From Halobacillus amylolyticus (GTDB lineage: Bacteria > Bacillota > Bacilli > Bacillales > Halobacillaceae): DNA of 64,000 bases. The notes under the pieces are model-generated. The model had not been told where the DNA came from, made no database searches, and was given only the letters and a program-made list of their open reading frames with translations. Below, one piece after another: positions 1 through 8,786 of the stretch. The position numbers and the translations under genes were made by a program. The DNA lies in contig NZ_CP095075.1 in the NCBI RefSeq assembly GCF_022921115.1, forward strand, positions 2,988,001 to 3,052,000, written 5' to 3'. The first letter of the stretch is position 1. Every line of letters starts with the position of its first letter.

Positions 1-1
1 G

Positions 2-1612
2 GCAAAAACCTATGGATTTACTGATCAGTCGATCGCCAAGCTGATCAAAGCGAACGAAGAAACCATCACACAACTAAGGCAAAATTACAATCTTTATCCG
101 AGTTACAAGATGGTCGACACCTGTGCCGCTGAATTTGAAGCGGCCACCAATTATGCCTATGCTACCTATTCAGGCATAAACGAAATCGAGCCGCTCAAAT
201 CCGACAAAAAAGCACTCATCATCGGCTCTGGACCGATCCGGATCGGCCAAGGAGTCGAATTTGACTACAGTGCCGTCAAAGCCATCGAAACACTGCGAGA
301 GCTTGGCTGGACGACGATCATGATTAACAACAATCCAGAAACCGTCAGCACCGATTACGAAACTGCCGACCGTCTCTATTTTGAACCAATCAATAAAGAA
401 GTCATTGAAGGGATCGTCGCACACGAACAAATCGATCACATCTACACCCAATTCGGCGGCCAAACCGCGATCAACATTGCAGCCCAACTTGAAGAAGCCG
501 GACTGCCACTTGCCGGTGTCACGGTGGATACGATCGCCCAACTTGAAGACCGTGATCAATTTTATTCACTATTAAAAAGTCTTGATATTCCGCACATTCC
601 CGGGGCGATGTGCCACACGATAGAGGAGGCCTTGCACGCAGCAAGCTCCTATACGTATCCACTCCTGTGCCGCCCATCCTACGTCATCGGCGGCCAAGGC
701 ATGGTGAAAGTTAACAGCGAACATGAACTAAAGGCGGCTCTTGCGGAAACAGAAGCCCGTCACTATCCAATCGTGCTTGATCAATTTTTAACAGGTCAAG
801 AAGTGGAGGTGGACTTGGCGGCTGATGGAGAGCACATTTTCATTCCGGAAGTGATGGAGCACGTTGAGCCATCAGGGATTCACTCAGGCGATAGTATGGC
901 TATTTTTCCATCAACCATCAATGAAAACGTGAAGGAAACGATCAAAGAATATGCTCGTAGAATGGTACAGCATGTCTCGTACAAAGGCATCATGAATATT
1001 CAGTTTCTCTTAACTGGAGACACGGTTTATGTGCTCGAAGTAAATCCGCGTGCCAGCCGTACGGTGCCGATCGTTAGTAAAGTCTCAAATATTTCCTTGA
1101 TCGATCTTGTGACACGCATTCTTGCCGGCGATGATTCCCTTCAAATAAGTAAACTACCACAGCCGGAATTTCAGCATGTGGCAATCAAATATCCACTATT
1201 CTCTGATCATGCTTTACCAGAGCTTGATCACAAACTGAATGCTAATATGAAGTCAACCGGTGAAGGCATGTGCCTTGGGCAGACAGTCCAGGAAGCATTG
1301 GCGAAAGTGTTCGAGCATCTGCCACACTTTTATAAGAAAAATGTTTGCTTTATGGAAACCACCTTTGCACATGAAGGGCTACCGAATGAGCTCAATTTCT
1401 CAGAATGGATCCAGACAAAAGACGCGAGTATATATGTAAATGATCAGCAAACAGTGGAAGCGAAGGAAAGAAGAATCCAAGCATTGAAATACGGGATTAC
1501 CGTTTTCAGTCAAAAGGAAACTTTTGAAGCTTATATAACTTCACTGCATTCAAATCCGTATAGACCAACCCCATTACCCGGGGTTTCACGAGAAGGAGTG
1601 CAACTAGGATGA
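2..1612 (+). CDS. carB: Carbamoyl-phosphate synthase large subunit, C-terminal half (5' end outside window)
   Basis: Makes carbamoyl phosphate from bicarbonate, ATP and glutamine-derived ammonia. The frame is open from base 2, so the methionine at 110 is internal and about 537 residues are visible. The second ATP-grasp synthetase unit starts at GSGPIRIGQGVEFDY, soon after that methionine, and is followed by the family signatures EVNPRASRTVP and STGEGM. The tail after STGEGM is shorter than in the E. coli enzyme, which suggests an abbreviated allosteric domain, as in arginine-specific bacillar CarB. The stop overlaps the argF start by 4 bases (ATGA), so the two are translationally coupled. Position before argF supports the arginine-specific paralogue rather than PyrAB; that is inferred from context. 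Confidence 0.95.
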   Translation, partial: AKTYGFTDQSIAKLIKANEETITQLRQNYNLYPSYKMVDTCAAEFEAATNYAYATYSGINEIEPLKSDKKALIIGSGPIRIGQGVEFDYSAVKAIETLRELGWTTIMINNNPETVSTDYETADRLYFEPINKEVIEGIVAHEQIDHIYTQFGGQTAINIAAQLEEAGLPLAGVTVDTIAQLEDRDQFYSLLKSLDIPHIPGAMCHTIEEALHAASSYTYPLLCRPSYVIGGQGMVKVNSEHELKAALAETEARHYPIVLDQFLTGQEVEVDLAADGEHIFIPEVMEHVEPSGIHSGDSMAIFPSTINENVKETIKEYARRMVQHVSYKGIMNIQFLLTGDTVYVLEVNPRASRTVPIVSKVSNISLIDLVTRILAGDDSLQISKLPQPEFQHVAIKYPLFSDHALPELDHKLNANMKSTGEGMCLGQTVQEALAKVFEHLPHFYKKNVCFMETTFAHEGLPNELNFSEWIQTKDASIYVNDQQTVEAKERRIQALKYGITVFSQKETFEAYITSLHSNPYRPTPLPGVSREGVQLG

Positions 1613-2559
1613 ATTTAATGTATGAAATGATGAACCACACTTACTCATTAAAGGGCAAAAACGTCAATACATGGCTCGACTTTTCCCAATCCGATATATC
1701 TGGGCTGCTCGCGCAAGCGCAGCATTTAAAGGAGAATCCCCATAACAACATCTTAGCAGGAAAAACGCTAGGCATGATTTTTGAAAAGTCGTCCACGCGT
1801 ACCCGTGTCTCCTTTGAAGTGGGCATGTTTCAAATGGGCGGCCATGCCCTTTACTTGAACTCCCGGGACATTCAAATCGGTCGTGGCGAAACGATTTCGG
1901 ATACAGCGAAAGTCTTATCAGGCTATGTCGATGCCATCATGTATCGCACGACATCACATGAAAAACTGCAGGAGCTTGCTGAGCATGCTACCATCCCTGT
2001 CATTAACGGGCTGTGTGACCAGTATCACCCCTGTCAGGCGCTGGCAGATATTTTCACAATCCTTGAACTGAAAGGCAAATTAGCCGGAATAAAAGCCGTT
2101 TATGTCGGTGACGGCAATAATGTGGCCCATTCGTTCATGATCCTAGGGGTGCTGATGGGCATGGATATCGTTATCGCTTCACCGAAAGGATATGAACCTG
2201 ACACAGAAATCTTAGCAAAAGCCAAGCAAGTAGCAGTAGAAAATAACGGGTCTGTTGTTGTAGAACATGAACCCATCAAGGCTGTTGAGGATGCAGATGT
2301 TGTGTACACAGACGTTTGGGCAAGTATGGGGCAAGAGGGGGAAGCAGAAGAACGCATGCAAGCATTCCAAGGATTTCAAGTCAATGATGAGCTATTAAAA
2401 GAAGCTAAAGCAGATGTCCACTTTTTACACTGTCTGCCAGCACACCGTGAAGAGGAGGTCACCGCAAGCGTCATTGACGGTACGCGATCTGCTGTTTTTC
2501 AACAAGCTGAAAACCGCTTGCACGTACAAAAAGCAATCCTCCAATCTGTGATTGGTTAA
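1609..2559 (+). CDS. argF: Ornithine carbamoyltransferase
   Basis: Transfers the carbamoyl group from carbamoyl phosphate to ornithine, giving citrulline in arginine synthesis. The 316 residues are normal for the family. The carbamoyl-phosphate loop STRTR is at residues 62-66, and the ornithine-side motif HCLPAHR lies near residue 274. A GAAGGAG ribosome site lies about 11 bases before the start, and the start overlaps the end of carB. An intrinsic terminator follows closely, so this is the last gene of the arginine operon (carAB-argF order, typical of Bacillus). Confidence 0.97.
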   Translation: MNLMYEMMNHTYSLKGKNVNTWLDFSQSDISGLLAQAQHLKENPHNNILAGKTLGMIFEKSSTRTRVSFEVGMFQMGGHALYLNSRDIQIGRGETISDTAKVLSGYVDAIMYRTTSHEKLQELAEHATIPVINGLCDQYHPCQALADIFTILELKGKLAGIKAVYVGDGNNVAHSFMILGVLMGMDIVIASPKGYEPDTEILAKAKQVAVENNGSVVVEHEPIKAVEDADVVYTDVWASMGQEGEAEERMQAFQGFQVNDELLKEAKADVHFLHCLPAHREEEVTASVIDGTRSAVFQQAENRLHVQKAILQSVIG

Positions 2560-2578
2560 GATAGGTGAACAAAATACA

Positions 2579-2617
2579 GTGAAAAATCCTCACCCGCGCG
2601 GGGTGAGGATTTTTACA
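2579..2617. terminator. Bidirectional intrinsic terminator between argF and nhaC
   Basis: An AAAAATCCTCACCC arm pairs with GGGTGAGGATTTTT around a short GC loop. It has A and T runs on both sides, so it can end both convergent genes. Confidence 0.9.
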
Positions 2618-4037
2618 TGAAGAACGCTAGTGCTAAATAACCTAAAGCTGCCACACCTGCTGCCATCAAGCCCGGCTTCAACTTAAATTTGGCGTACTCA
2701 ATCGTATTTAAGTTCAAAATCCCGGCTGTCGTATTTGTATCGTCGCTTAAAGGGGAAGCGAAGGCACCGAACGTTCCACTCGCAAACACGGCACCAATAA
2801 CAACGGGGAGGAAGCTGCCTGCCGTTACCGCAATGGAAAGAGCAACAGGCATCAAAATCCCCCAGGCGCCCCACGCTGATCCAATAAAATAGGCGAGTCC
2901 ACAACCTAGAACAAAAATAACAACAGCAACATATCCAGATGGAATCCAATTGAACCAGGAGGAGATTGTTTCCGCAAAGCCAAGCGCAGCTGTGCCCTTA
3001 CTCAATCCCCACACCATTGCGAGCAACAAAATAACTCCCATCATCTCGTTGCCGCCCTCAATCAACTCTTTCATCTGTTTGCGGAGCGGTTCTTTAGAAA
3101 ATTTCAAGTACACGACAAACCAAATTAGTGTTAAGACAACCGCTAAGACCATGGCACCCAGCACATTATCATTAATTAAGGCTTGGAATCCGGATTTTCC
3201 TTTTTCAACTCCGATCGCATACATGAAGGCAAACGTAAGGATAATGACACTGGCAAGGGGAATAATCAAATTCCAAGGTTTTGCCGGAAGGTCTTTTTTT
3301 ACGGCGGGGTGACAATCCTCCCATTTATCATCCTGTTGGTCATCCTGCTGGTTGTCGCCTTGTTTATTTTTATTCTCCGCATCCGTTGCATTTTTCTTCG
3401 AACGATGAAAGAAACTTAAATAAAATCCGAGAAGCAGCATCGCAAAGGCAAAGAAGTTAAAGGGAATGCTTTGTAGAAAAAGGGTATAGGGGTCCCCAGA
3501 TGTACCGGCCTGATGAATGGACAGCTCAACAACCGAGGTCATGTAGCCTACAAATGCTGTCGCAACAGGTATAACAGCCACGAGTGGCGAGGCCGTCGTT
3601 TCAATAACAAAACCAATCTCCTGTTTTGTCATCGGAATTTTCTTGCGCATCGCCTTCATCACAGGTGCGATCGTCACAATACGAAAACTCGGTGTACTAA
3701 ACGTTCCCACTGCAGACAACCATGACAAAATAAACGCTCCTCGCTTATTCTGTACTTTTTCTGTTGCTGCCTTCACAAAACCTTTAATTCCCCCTGACAT
3801 GCGTACAAGGCCAATCATGGCGGAAAAAGCGTATAGGAAGATGATGATTTTTAAATTATTTTCATCTTGAAGCCCTTGAATGATGAACTGGACAGAAGTA
3901 AGCATTCCATTTAGCCAGTGAGGCTCTGCTAAATATCCGGCAACAATCACGGCAAATAGTAAGCTCGGAACCACCTGCTTTGTCCAAATTGCCGCAATAA
4001 TTACGACAACGAAAGGAATAATTGATAACCAACCCAT
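2613..4037 (-). CDS. nhaC: NhaC-family Na+/H+ antiporter
   Basis: A 474-residue membrane protein with about 11 hydrophobic segments and the NhaC/MleN family look (GSAWGAWGILMPVA, ASPLSDDTNTTAG). It is expected to exchange sodium, or a sodium-coupled substrate, for protons across the cytoplasmic membrane. A hydrophilic loop around residues 213-245 is rich in Asp, Gln, Lys and Asn and probably faces the cytoplasm. An AAAGAGG-type ribosome site precedes the ATG at 4037. It stands alone, convergent with argF. A malate/lactate-sodium antiporter (MleN/YqkI) subtype cannot be excluded from sequence alone. Confidence 0.88.
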   Translation of the reverse strand: MGWLSIIPFVVVIIAAIWTKQVVPSLLFAVIVAGYLAEPHWLNGMLTSVQFIIQGLQDENNLKIIIFLYAFSAMIGLVRMSGGIKGFVKAATEKVQNKRGAFILSWLSAVGTFSTPSFRIVTIAPVMKAMRKKIPMTKQEIGFVIETTASPLVAVIPVATAFVGYMTSVVELSIHQAGTSGDPYTLFLQSIPFNFFAFAMLLLGFYLSFFHRSKKNATDAENKNKQGDNQQDDQQDDKWEDCHPAVKKDLPAKPWNLIIPLASVIILTFAFMYAIGVEKGKSGFQALINDNVLGAMVLAVVLTLIWFVVYLKFSKEPLRKQMKELIEGGNEMMGVILLLAMVWGLSKGTAALGFAETISSWFNWIPSGYVAVVIFVLGCGLAYFIGSAWGAWGILMPVALSIAVTAGSFLPVVIGAVFASGTFGAFASPLSDDTNTTAGILNLNTIEYAKFKLKPGLMAAGVAALGYLALAFFM

Positions 4038-4552
4038 TGTGGCACCTCTTTCCGTTGATAGATCATTTTTTTAGCATGGATGAAGAAGGTGATTTGTATG
4101 CATAATGAATGCAGGAAAACCTGGGGATAAGTGTGAGTACTCAAGTAGGAGGTTGTCCACATGTGGATATATTTCACAAGATTGTAATGTAAATGGGGAT
4201 AAATTAAGGCGTAAATAGCACGTAACTGTTACTTATGTTCAATTTTATTCATCGGTTGTGGATGGGGTTGTTTAGGAGGAGCTTTTGCACAGGCTTAATC
4301 AGGTTTTACTATCGAAATCAGATAAGTTAGAATAATTTTGAGTTAAGTTCGAATCCAGGAGAAAAGGGGGAGAATCAATACAAATTAGGGAGGAATCTTT
4401 ATTATTTAGTCAGAATCCTGAAGAAGGTTTTCTGGAATTGTGTTAGATGGGAAGTCTGGCATCTGTGGACATATGAATGATTTACACTTATCCAGGAAGA
4501 CAAAAATATAGCTGGAAGCAATCGATATTTGCATCGCTCTCCAGCCAGACTC
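4038..4552. other. 515-base non-coding gap with TGTGGATA-like words
   Basis: I see no gene with a ribosome site here. The stretch holds several words close to the DnaA box (TTATCCACA). There is an inverted pair around 4153-4172 (TTGTCCACA next to TGTGGATA), and others near 4118, 4254, 4462 and 4490. A hairpin around 4511-4550 (AGCTGGAAGC / GCTCTCCAGC) probably ends the gene at 4553. Confidence 0.4.
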
Positions 4553-4972
4553 TTAATGCTCATTAGGATAATCACAAAACTCGATGATCGTTCCTTCTGT
4601 ATCTGCAGGATTTAAATAAATTAAGCGTCGACCATGTTTATTTGTCCTCCTGGTGTCCTCCATTACACGAATATTTTCATCTTTTAGCGAAGCAATAGCC
4701 TCATCAAGGTGATCAACCTGGTAAGCAACGTGGTGAACACCCTTTCCTTTTTGCTTAATAAAACGAGCAATGGGGGAAGTGGTGTTATTTGTAGGGCATA
4801 ACAGCTCTGTTCGATTTCCGTCAATATCCATGATCGCAATCTCGCTTTCGACTCCCTGTGCTTCACTGCGGTAACGGTCAATCATCGTAGCCCCTAATAT
4901 ATTTTCATAAAAGTCGATGCTCTCCTGGAGCTGTCGGACAGCCACTCCAATATGGTCAAATTTTTTATTCAT
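4553..4972 (-). CDS. VOC-superfamily protein, methylmalonyl-CoA epimerase-like
   Basis: A 139-residue glyoxalase/VOC-fold protein. It has two beta-alpha-beta-beta-beta repeats: DHIGVAVRQLQESIDFY opens the first and VHHVAYQVDHLDEAI opens the second. Likely metal ligands are the His of DHIG, Glu in RTELL, His in VHHVAY and the Glu near the C-terminus (TIIEF). The pattern fits methylmalonyl-CoA epimerase and related VOC enzymes. No mutase genes are in view, so the substrate is uncertain. A GAGGAGAG ribosome site precedes the ATG at 4972. Confidence 0.8.
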   Translation of the reverse strand: MNKKFDHIGVAVRQLQESIDFYENILGATMIDRYRSEAQGVESEIAIMDIDGNRTELLCPTNNTTSPIARFIKQKGKGVHHVAYQVDHLDEAIASLKDENIRVMEDTRRTNKHGRRLIYLNPADTEGTIIEFCDYPNEH

Positions 4973-5163
4973 TCTGTTCTACTCTCCTCGTTCGTTTGCC
5001 ACTTACATTTTATCACAATCAACCACACATTTAGTTTTAAAAGGTTTCAAGCAAAGATAAGCGGGATCAGGAATAATAACGAGTGGTTAGCTTAATTTAA
5101 ATCTGCGCATTTTTAAATTTTTTAGTCGAAGTGAGACAAACTAAGGGCAAAGGAGGTTATCAT

Positions 5164-5262
5164 ATGGGAAAGAAAGCTAAAAACAAAAGTAAAGAAGATA
5201 TAAATGCCTTGAAGAGAGAAAAAGGTGAAAAGAAAGAAAATGGGACAAATAGTCACCCCTAA
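5164..5262 (+). CDS. Very small basic protein, 32 residues
   Basis: The strong site AAAGGAGG sits 6 bases before ATG. The product starts MGKKAKNKSKEDINALKREK and is highly charged, with no membrane segment. Its opening resembles that of the YpzI-like protein at 6805. No function is recognised. The strength of the ribosome site is the main reason to accept it as a gene. Confidence 0.55.
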   Translation: MGKKAKNKSKEDINALKREKGEKKENGTNSHP

Positions 5263-5294
5263 TTAAGAGGAGAGACTTTTTTAATAACAAAATT

Positions 5295-5340
5295 ATGGTA
5301 TCTGTCCCCGGTGCTTTACCATACCGGAGACAGATACCAT
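5295..5340. repeat. 46-bp imperfect palindrome (REP-like)
   Basis: Perfect 12-base arms, ATGGTATCTGTC and GACAGATACCAT, enclose CCCCGGT and ACCGG. There is no T-run, so it is not a typical terminator. It shares the core TRTCTGT(GT)CCCC with the palindrome at 54556. Confidence 0.8.
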
Positions 5341-5377
5341 TGCTTATATTAATATAGAAGGTTGAGGGGATGCTACC

Positions 5378-5845
5378 GTGGAAATGATCACCCTGTGGTG
5401 TTTGCACATATTGGGTTTGGTGCTTTTCATATTTGCGTTAAGAAAGCCACCGCGGAAAGATTGGTTGTTAATGTTCTTGATTAGCGCCTACTTTGCCATT
5501 ATATTGGGCGTCATAGTCGTGGAGGAACATCTCCTTACATATCCCGTTTCGTTATTCAAACACTTCCAATCGAGTGTTCTGTTTGAATTTCTGTTATTCC
5601 CAGTTTTATGTACCTATTATTATCAAACGTCCTACTTTACTGGCGCATTCGGTATCATTTGGCAGGCCGTTGTATTTAGTGGTGTTTTGACGATCATTGA
5701 ATTTTGCTTGGAAAGATACACAGATCTAATTAGATACCTACAGTGGGATTGGTATTATACCTTTACAAGTGTTTTCTTATTTATGGTCAGTGTTCGTTTT
5801 TTAATGTGGTTAATTAATTATAGAGTAAGGAGCATTGCAGAATAA
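5378..5845 (+). CDS. CBO0543-like integral membrane protein
   Basis: The 155 residues start at GTG, with a GAGGGG site 8 bases upstream. There are about five hydrophobic segments with short charged turns (KPPRKDW, EEHLLTYP, LERYTDLIRY). The shape and the WDWYY / FLMWLINYR ending resemble the CBO0543 family of uncharacterised Bacillus membrane proteins, recognised from memory. No operon partner. Confidence 0.6.
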   Translation: MEMITLWCLHILGLVLFIFALRKPPRKDWLLMFLISAYFAIILGVIVVEEHLLTYPVSLFKHFQSSVLFEFLLFPVLCTYYYQTSYFTGAFGIIWQAVVFSGVLTIIEFCLERYTDLIRYLQWDWYYTFTSVFLFMVSVRFLMWLINYRVRSIAE

Positions 5846-5885
5846 GTAGCATTTAAACGTGATATAAAGTACCTTCTTCATCCAC

Positions 5886-5910
5886 TTCGCGCGCCCCATA
5901 ACGAATAACA
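5886..5910 (+). repeat. Fragment of the dispersed GCGCCCC repeat
   Basis: The sequence around CGCGCGCCCCATAACGAATA matches the opening of the repeat family found between 17.7 and 26.4 kb. The rest of the unit is not recognisable here. Confidence 0.4.
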
Positions 5911-6121
5911 TTCATTACTTGGTCAAGTAAGAAAATCCATGGTTTCTCCAACTTTTTCAGGGTTTTTTGGTGTTGCCGCTCTCTCTTTTCATGTATTTAT
6001 AATAAGATATCACCATTAATGTAATGAGGAAAATTTTTGACTTTGCTAATTCCAATTGAAACATTTGCTGTTCCTATTCGTAGTAACAGTAAATGAAGGA
6101 TCTGGAAGGGAAGATTTTGTA

Positions 6122-6388
6122 GTGTATTTCTATGGAATCGAACCAATAGACATGATTAGGTTGGTTGTTCTCATTGCAGTGTTCGTAAGTGTATTTTTAA
6201 TTCTCCATACGTTAGTGAGAAAATGGCTAGGTTTGAAAAAGAAGAATGGGTTTAACAATCATTTCATCAATGATACTCATAGACGAGGGGTATGGTTTAT
6301 GAGTATCGTGTTTTTAGTTGTCTTCTTTTTCTTTAGAGCAGCGTACCCTTATCTTTCTCTCTTTTTTACTTGGGCACCATTTGTCTAA
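6122..6388 (+). CDS. Small two-segment membrane protein, DUF4181-like
   Basis: Two membrane segments flank a basic, polar loop (LVRKWLGLKKKNGFNNHF, then INDTHRRG). The spacing and the RKWL...NH.(V/I)ND.H motif recall DUF4181 proteins of Bacillus. I chose GTG at 6122 because AGGGAAG lies about 10 bases upstream. The open frame extends back to TTG at 6056, which has no good ribosome site. The function of the family is not known. Confidence 0.5.
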   Translation: MYFYGIEPIDMIRLVVLIAVFVSVFLILHTLVRKWLGLKKKNGFNNHFINDTHRRGVWFMSIVFLVVFFFFRAAYPYLSLFFTWAPFV

Positions 6389-6588
6389 ACGTTTGTTCTT
6401 TTAAGTTTTCGTGCATTTATGGTGTGGAAATACGCAGAGAATTCTAGATGCTACATCCTTACTTTAAGTGACCTTGGCCTTTTTATTATAAGCGTACTCT
6501 TGATTAATGAGTTTCTCTAGTTATTTATAGTAAGCGGCCTGAAGCAAAACCTGTCTTATACTTATTGAATTAAAGCTTGTAAAGGGAA

Positions 6589-6732
6589 GTGATTTGTATA
6601 GACACAAGAAAAAATAAAGAGAGTAAATGGGGCTGGGTAGCTGACCTTCTAATTTCTATTCCAGAACTCTTGGTCTATGTTATTAGAATGATCCTAAAAG
6701 GCCTTATTACTGTAATAAAATTCTGGAACTAA
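6589..6732 (+). CDS. Possible small amphipathic membrane protein
   Basis: An open frame of 47 codons follows AAAGGG. It reads DTRKNKESKWGWVADLLISI and then a hydrophobic/basic stretch ending VIKFWN. The tryptophan-rich opening followed by one membrane helix looks coding. The start is unclear: GTG at 6589 is too close to the ribosome site, and ATT at 6592 would be better spaced. No family recognised. Confidence 0.35.
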   Translation: MICIDTRKNKESKWGWVADLLISIPELLVYVIRMILKGLITVIKFWN

Positions 6733-6804
6733 TCACATCTTCTATTTTTTAAAGTATGACAACGTCGGTCTCTCTTCATAATAACTATGAAAGGAGGCTA
6801 TAAA

Positions 6805-6936
6805 ATGGGAAAAGATCGACAAGAGAAAAAGTTAAAGAAGTCAAACAGGGTTGAGTCTGACCGTGATCAAAGCTTGGATTATCCTGGGGCTACTCAAATG
6901 GAAAGTGCGGAACAAGCGCGTAAACGGAATAAGTAA
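6805..6936 (+). CDS. YpzI-like small protein, 43 residues
   Basis: The site AAAGGAGG is 8 bases before ATG. The product begins MGKDRQEKKLKKSNRVESDR and continues DQSLDYPGAT, which matches my memory of YpzI-type Bacillus proteins (about 40 residues, charged, no known function). Such proteins are typical of spore-forming Bacillaceae. It is followed by a terminator. Confidence 0.65.
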   Translation: MGKDRQEKKLKKSNRVESDRDQSLDYPGATQMESAEQARKRNK

Positions 6937-6988
6937 ACAGAGCTTTGTGGATAGGCTCGGTTGTCTTTAAATGACAGACAAGATGCGA

Positions 6989-7024
6989 AAAAATCTGTGG
7001 CAGGACCTACCTGCTACAGATTTT
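6989..7024. terminator. Intrinsic terminator, bidirectional
   Basis: AAAATCTGT-GCAGG pairs with CCTGC-ACAGATTTT. It lies after the YpzI-like gene and before the 3' side of the minus-strand PhoX-like gene. Confidence 0.75.
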
Positions 7025-7092
7025 CGTATCTTATCTTCTAAAGCTTGTTTCTGTCTCCTTATCAGCCTGAAGTGGGTTTCTTTTACCTCTTA

Positions 7093-8526
7093 CTACAAAA
7101 TTGGCATGCCATGGCGCTGAAATGCAGCAACTTCTAAATCAGACATTCCTTGAACTTCAGCAAATGCCGAAATCTTGTCCGAAACTTTAGGTGCATACTG
7201 TGCTGGTGGAGCGGCGTGTCCCATTTGTCTTCTGCGACCGGCATTCTTACGTGCGAATGGCCCCCAAATCGCGAAAGTTAAGCCAGGGCTTTGAATATTT
7301 ACGAAAAATGTATTTCCTTTTGTGGAGAAGGTAGGGCCAGCCAGTTCAGAGCCGTTGATTTTATTTTCCGAAAAGACGTAAGTTTCGCCCTCAGGTGTAA
7401 CCCCAATGATGCGATCAACCCCGCCGCCATCTTCAGAAATCCATAAATCTCCCCATGGAGTGATACAGATATTATCGGGCATCTCTAAATCATTAGCTGA
7501 CGTTGATTCATAAAAAAGTTCTAATGTATTGGTCGCTGGTATATAGCGGTAAACGCGTCCTAAATTTTTTTCACCTGCTGAAGTATCGTCAAACCAGAAC
7601 ACACCACTTTCAAAATAAGCACCTTCTAAGCGGCTGAAAGAAATACATCCTTTACGACCTGCCTCAAGGGTAGGTTTTTCCGGATCAACATCCTTCCAAA
7701 CGATTCCGAGTTTTTGTCCGGTATAAAAATCGCTTGTACTAGCTGCGCTCATTTCTTCCATAGCTGCGGCTTGCAATGTACCCCCTTTTTGAAGGGCGCC
7801 AATCTTTTGACTGCGATCATTTGGAAGAAACCGATAAAGATAGCTTGGACCGCCATCTTCTGTCAGGTAAACAATCCCTGTAACAGGATCTATGGCCGTT
7901 GCTTCGTGTGAAAAAGCACCCATCTCCCTGATTGGAGTTTTTGAGGTCTTATTTTCTGGATCATGAGGGTCGACTTCAAAAACATAGCCATGACCTTCCT
8001 CAAGCGTCTCTTCACAGGTTAACCAAGTTCCCCAGGGTGTCGTCCCTCCAGCACAATTTCGAATCGTCCCTGAAGACGAGACGTACTCACTGCTTACTTT
8101 GCGATTGGCTCCTACAACTAAAGCTGTAGTTCCACCAGTGTTATCTTTGTGATATGGATTTTTACCAATGACAGGATACTTTGGATTGCCGCTCAATTCA
8201 TGATTACGTACTAAAACAGTTGAATTGTGCGGCCCATCGAATGCTGCCATACCATCAAAGTTCTCCGGTATAGGACGGCCATCTGAAAGTTTACCGCCTT
8301 CCTCTGAGATAATGCGATATTGGAATCCCCGTGGGAGATCGAGGATTCCACCAGGGTCTTTTACTAAAGGCCCATAGCCACTTAACGATTTGGACTTCTT
8401 TGGTGAGGCTAGTGCACTATTTCCACCGAGGGAAAGAATTCCTGATGTACCTAGTGCCATGGCTGCCGTGCTCATTCCGCTTACTTTTAGAAAATCACGC
8501 CTGTTCATATTAGATTTGTCGCTCAT
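7093..8526 (-). CDS. PhoX-like (DUF839) Tat-exported protein
   Basis: A 477-residue protein with a twin-arginine leader (NRRDFLKVSG, then a hydrophobic run to about residue 40). It is expected to be folded before export. The body matches the PhoX/DUF839 beta-propeller family: DLPRGFQYRIIS near the start of the domain, GGTTPWGTWLTCEE, FSHEATAIDP, EDGGPSYLYRF and DNICITPWGDLW. PhoX members are calcium/iron-dependent alkaline phosphatases; many DUF839 proteins are unassigned. GAGGCATC precedes the ATG at 8526. Stands alone. Confidence 0.88.
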   Translation of the reverse strand: MSDKSNMNRRDFLKVSGMSTAAMALGTSGILSLGGNSALASPKKSKSLSGYGPLVKDPGGILDLPRGFQYRIISEEGGKLSDGRPIPENFDGMAAFDGPHNSTVLVRNHELSGNPKYPVIGKNPYHKDNTGGTTALVVGANRKVSSEYVSSSGTIRNCAGGTTPWGTWLTCEETLEEGHGYVFEVDPHDPENKTSKTPIREMGAFSHEATAIDPVTGIVYLTEDGGPSYLYRFLPNDRSQKIGALQKGGTLQAAAMEEMSAASTSDFYTGQKLGIVWKDVDPEKPTLEAGRKGCISFSRLEGAYFESGVFWFDDTSAGEKNLGRVYRYIPATNTLELFYESTSANDLEMPDNICITPWGDLWISEDGGGVDRIIGVTPEGETYVFSENKINGSELAGPTFSTKGNTFFVNIQSPGLTFAIWGPFARKNAGRRRQMGHAAPPAQYAPKVSDKISAFAEVQGMSDLEVAAFQRHGMPIL

Positions 8527-8732
8527 TAAAAGATGCCTCCTTTGATAATGTTGAGGTGAATCTATTAATAAGCTAGCAAATTTGTTTTAACTAGATGTTT
8601 GATTATTGTGAAATTATTGTTAATAAGTTGAATCATCTGAAAGTAGACTTAAAGTTAAAATATGTATGGTTAGGGATTTGGGGGAAGATATGGAGGATTC
8701 AAGGTCACTCGCATCGTTTCGATTTGAAATGG

Positions 8733-8774
8733 TTTGACATGCCTCACCCTGCTATGGGGGAGAGGACTGTCAAA
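8733..8774 (-). terminator. Hairpin downstream of selU
   Basis: TTTGACA...CCTCACCC pairs with GGGGGAGAGG...TGTCAAA. There is no T-run on the minus strand, so it is a weak terminator candidate. Confidence 0.35.
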
Positions 8775-8786
8775 TTGAAGTTATCC

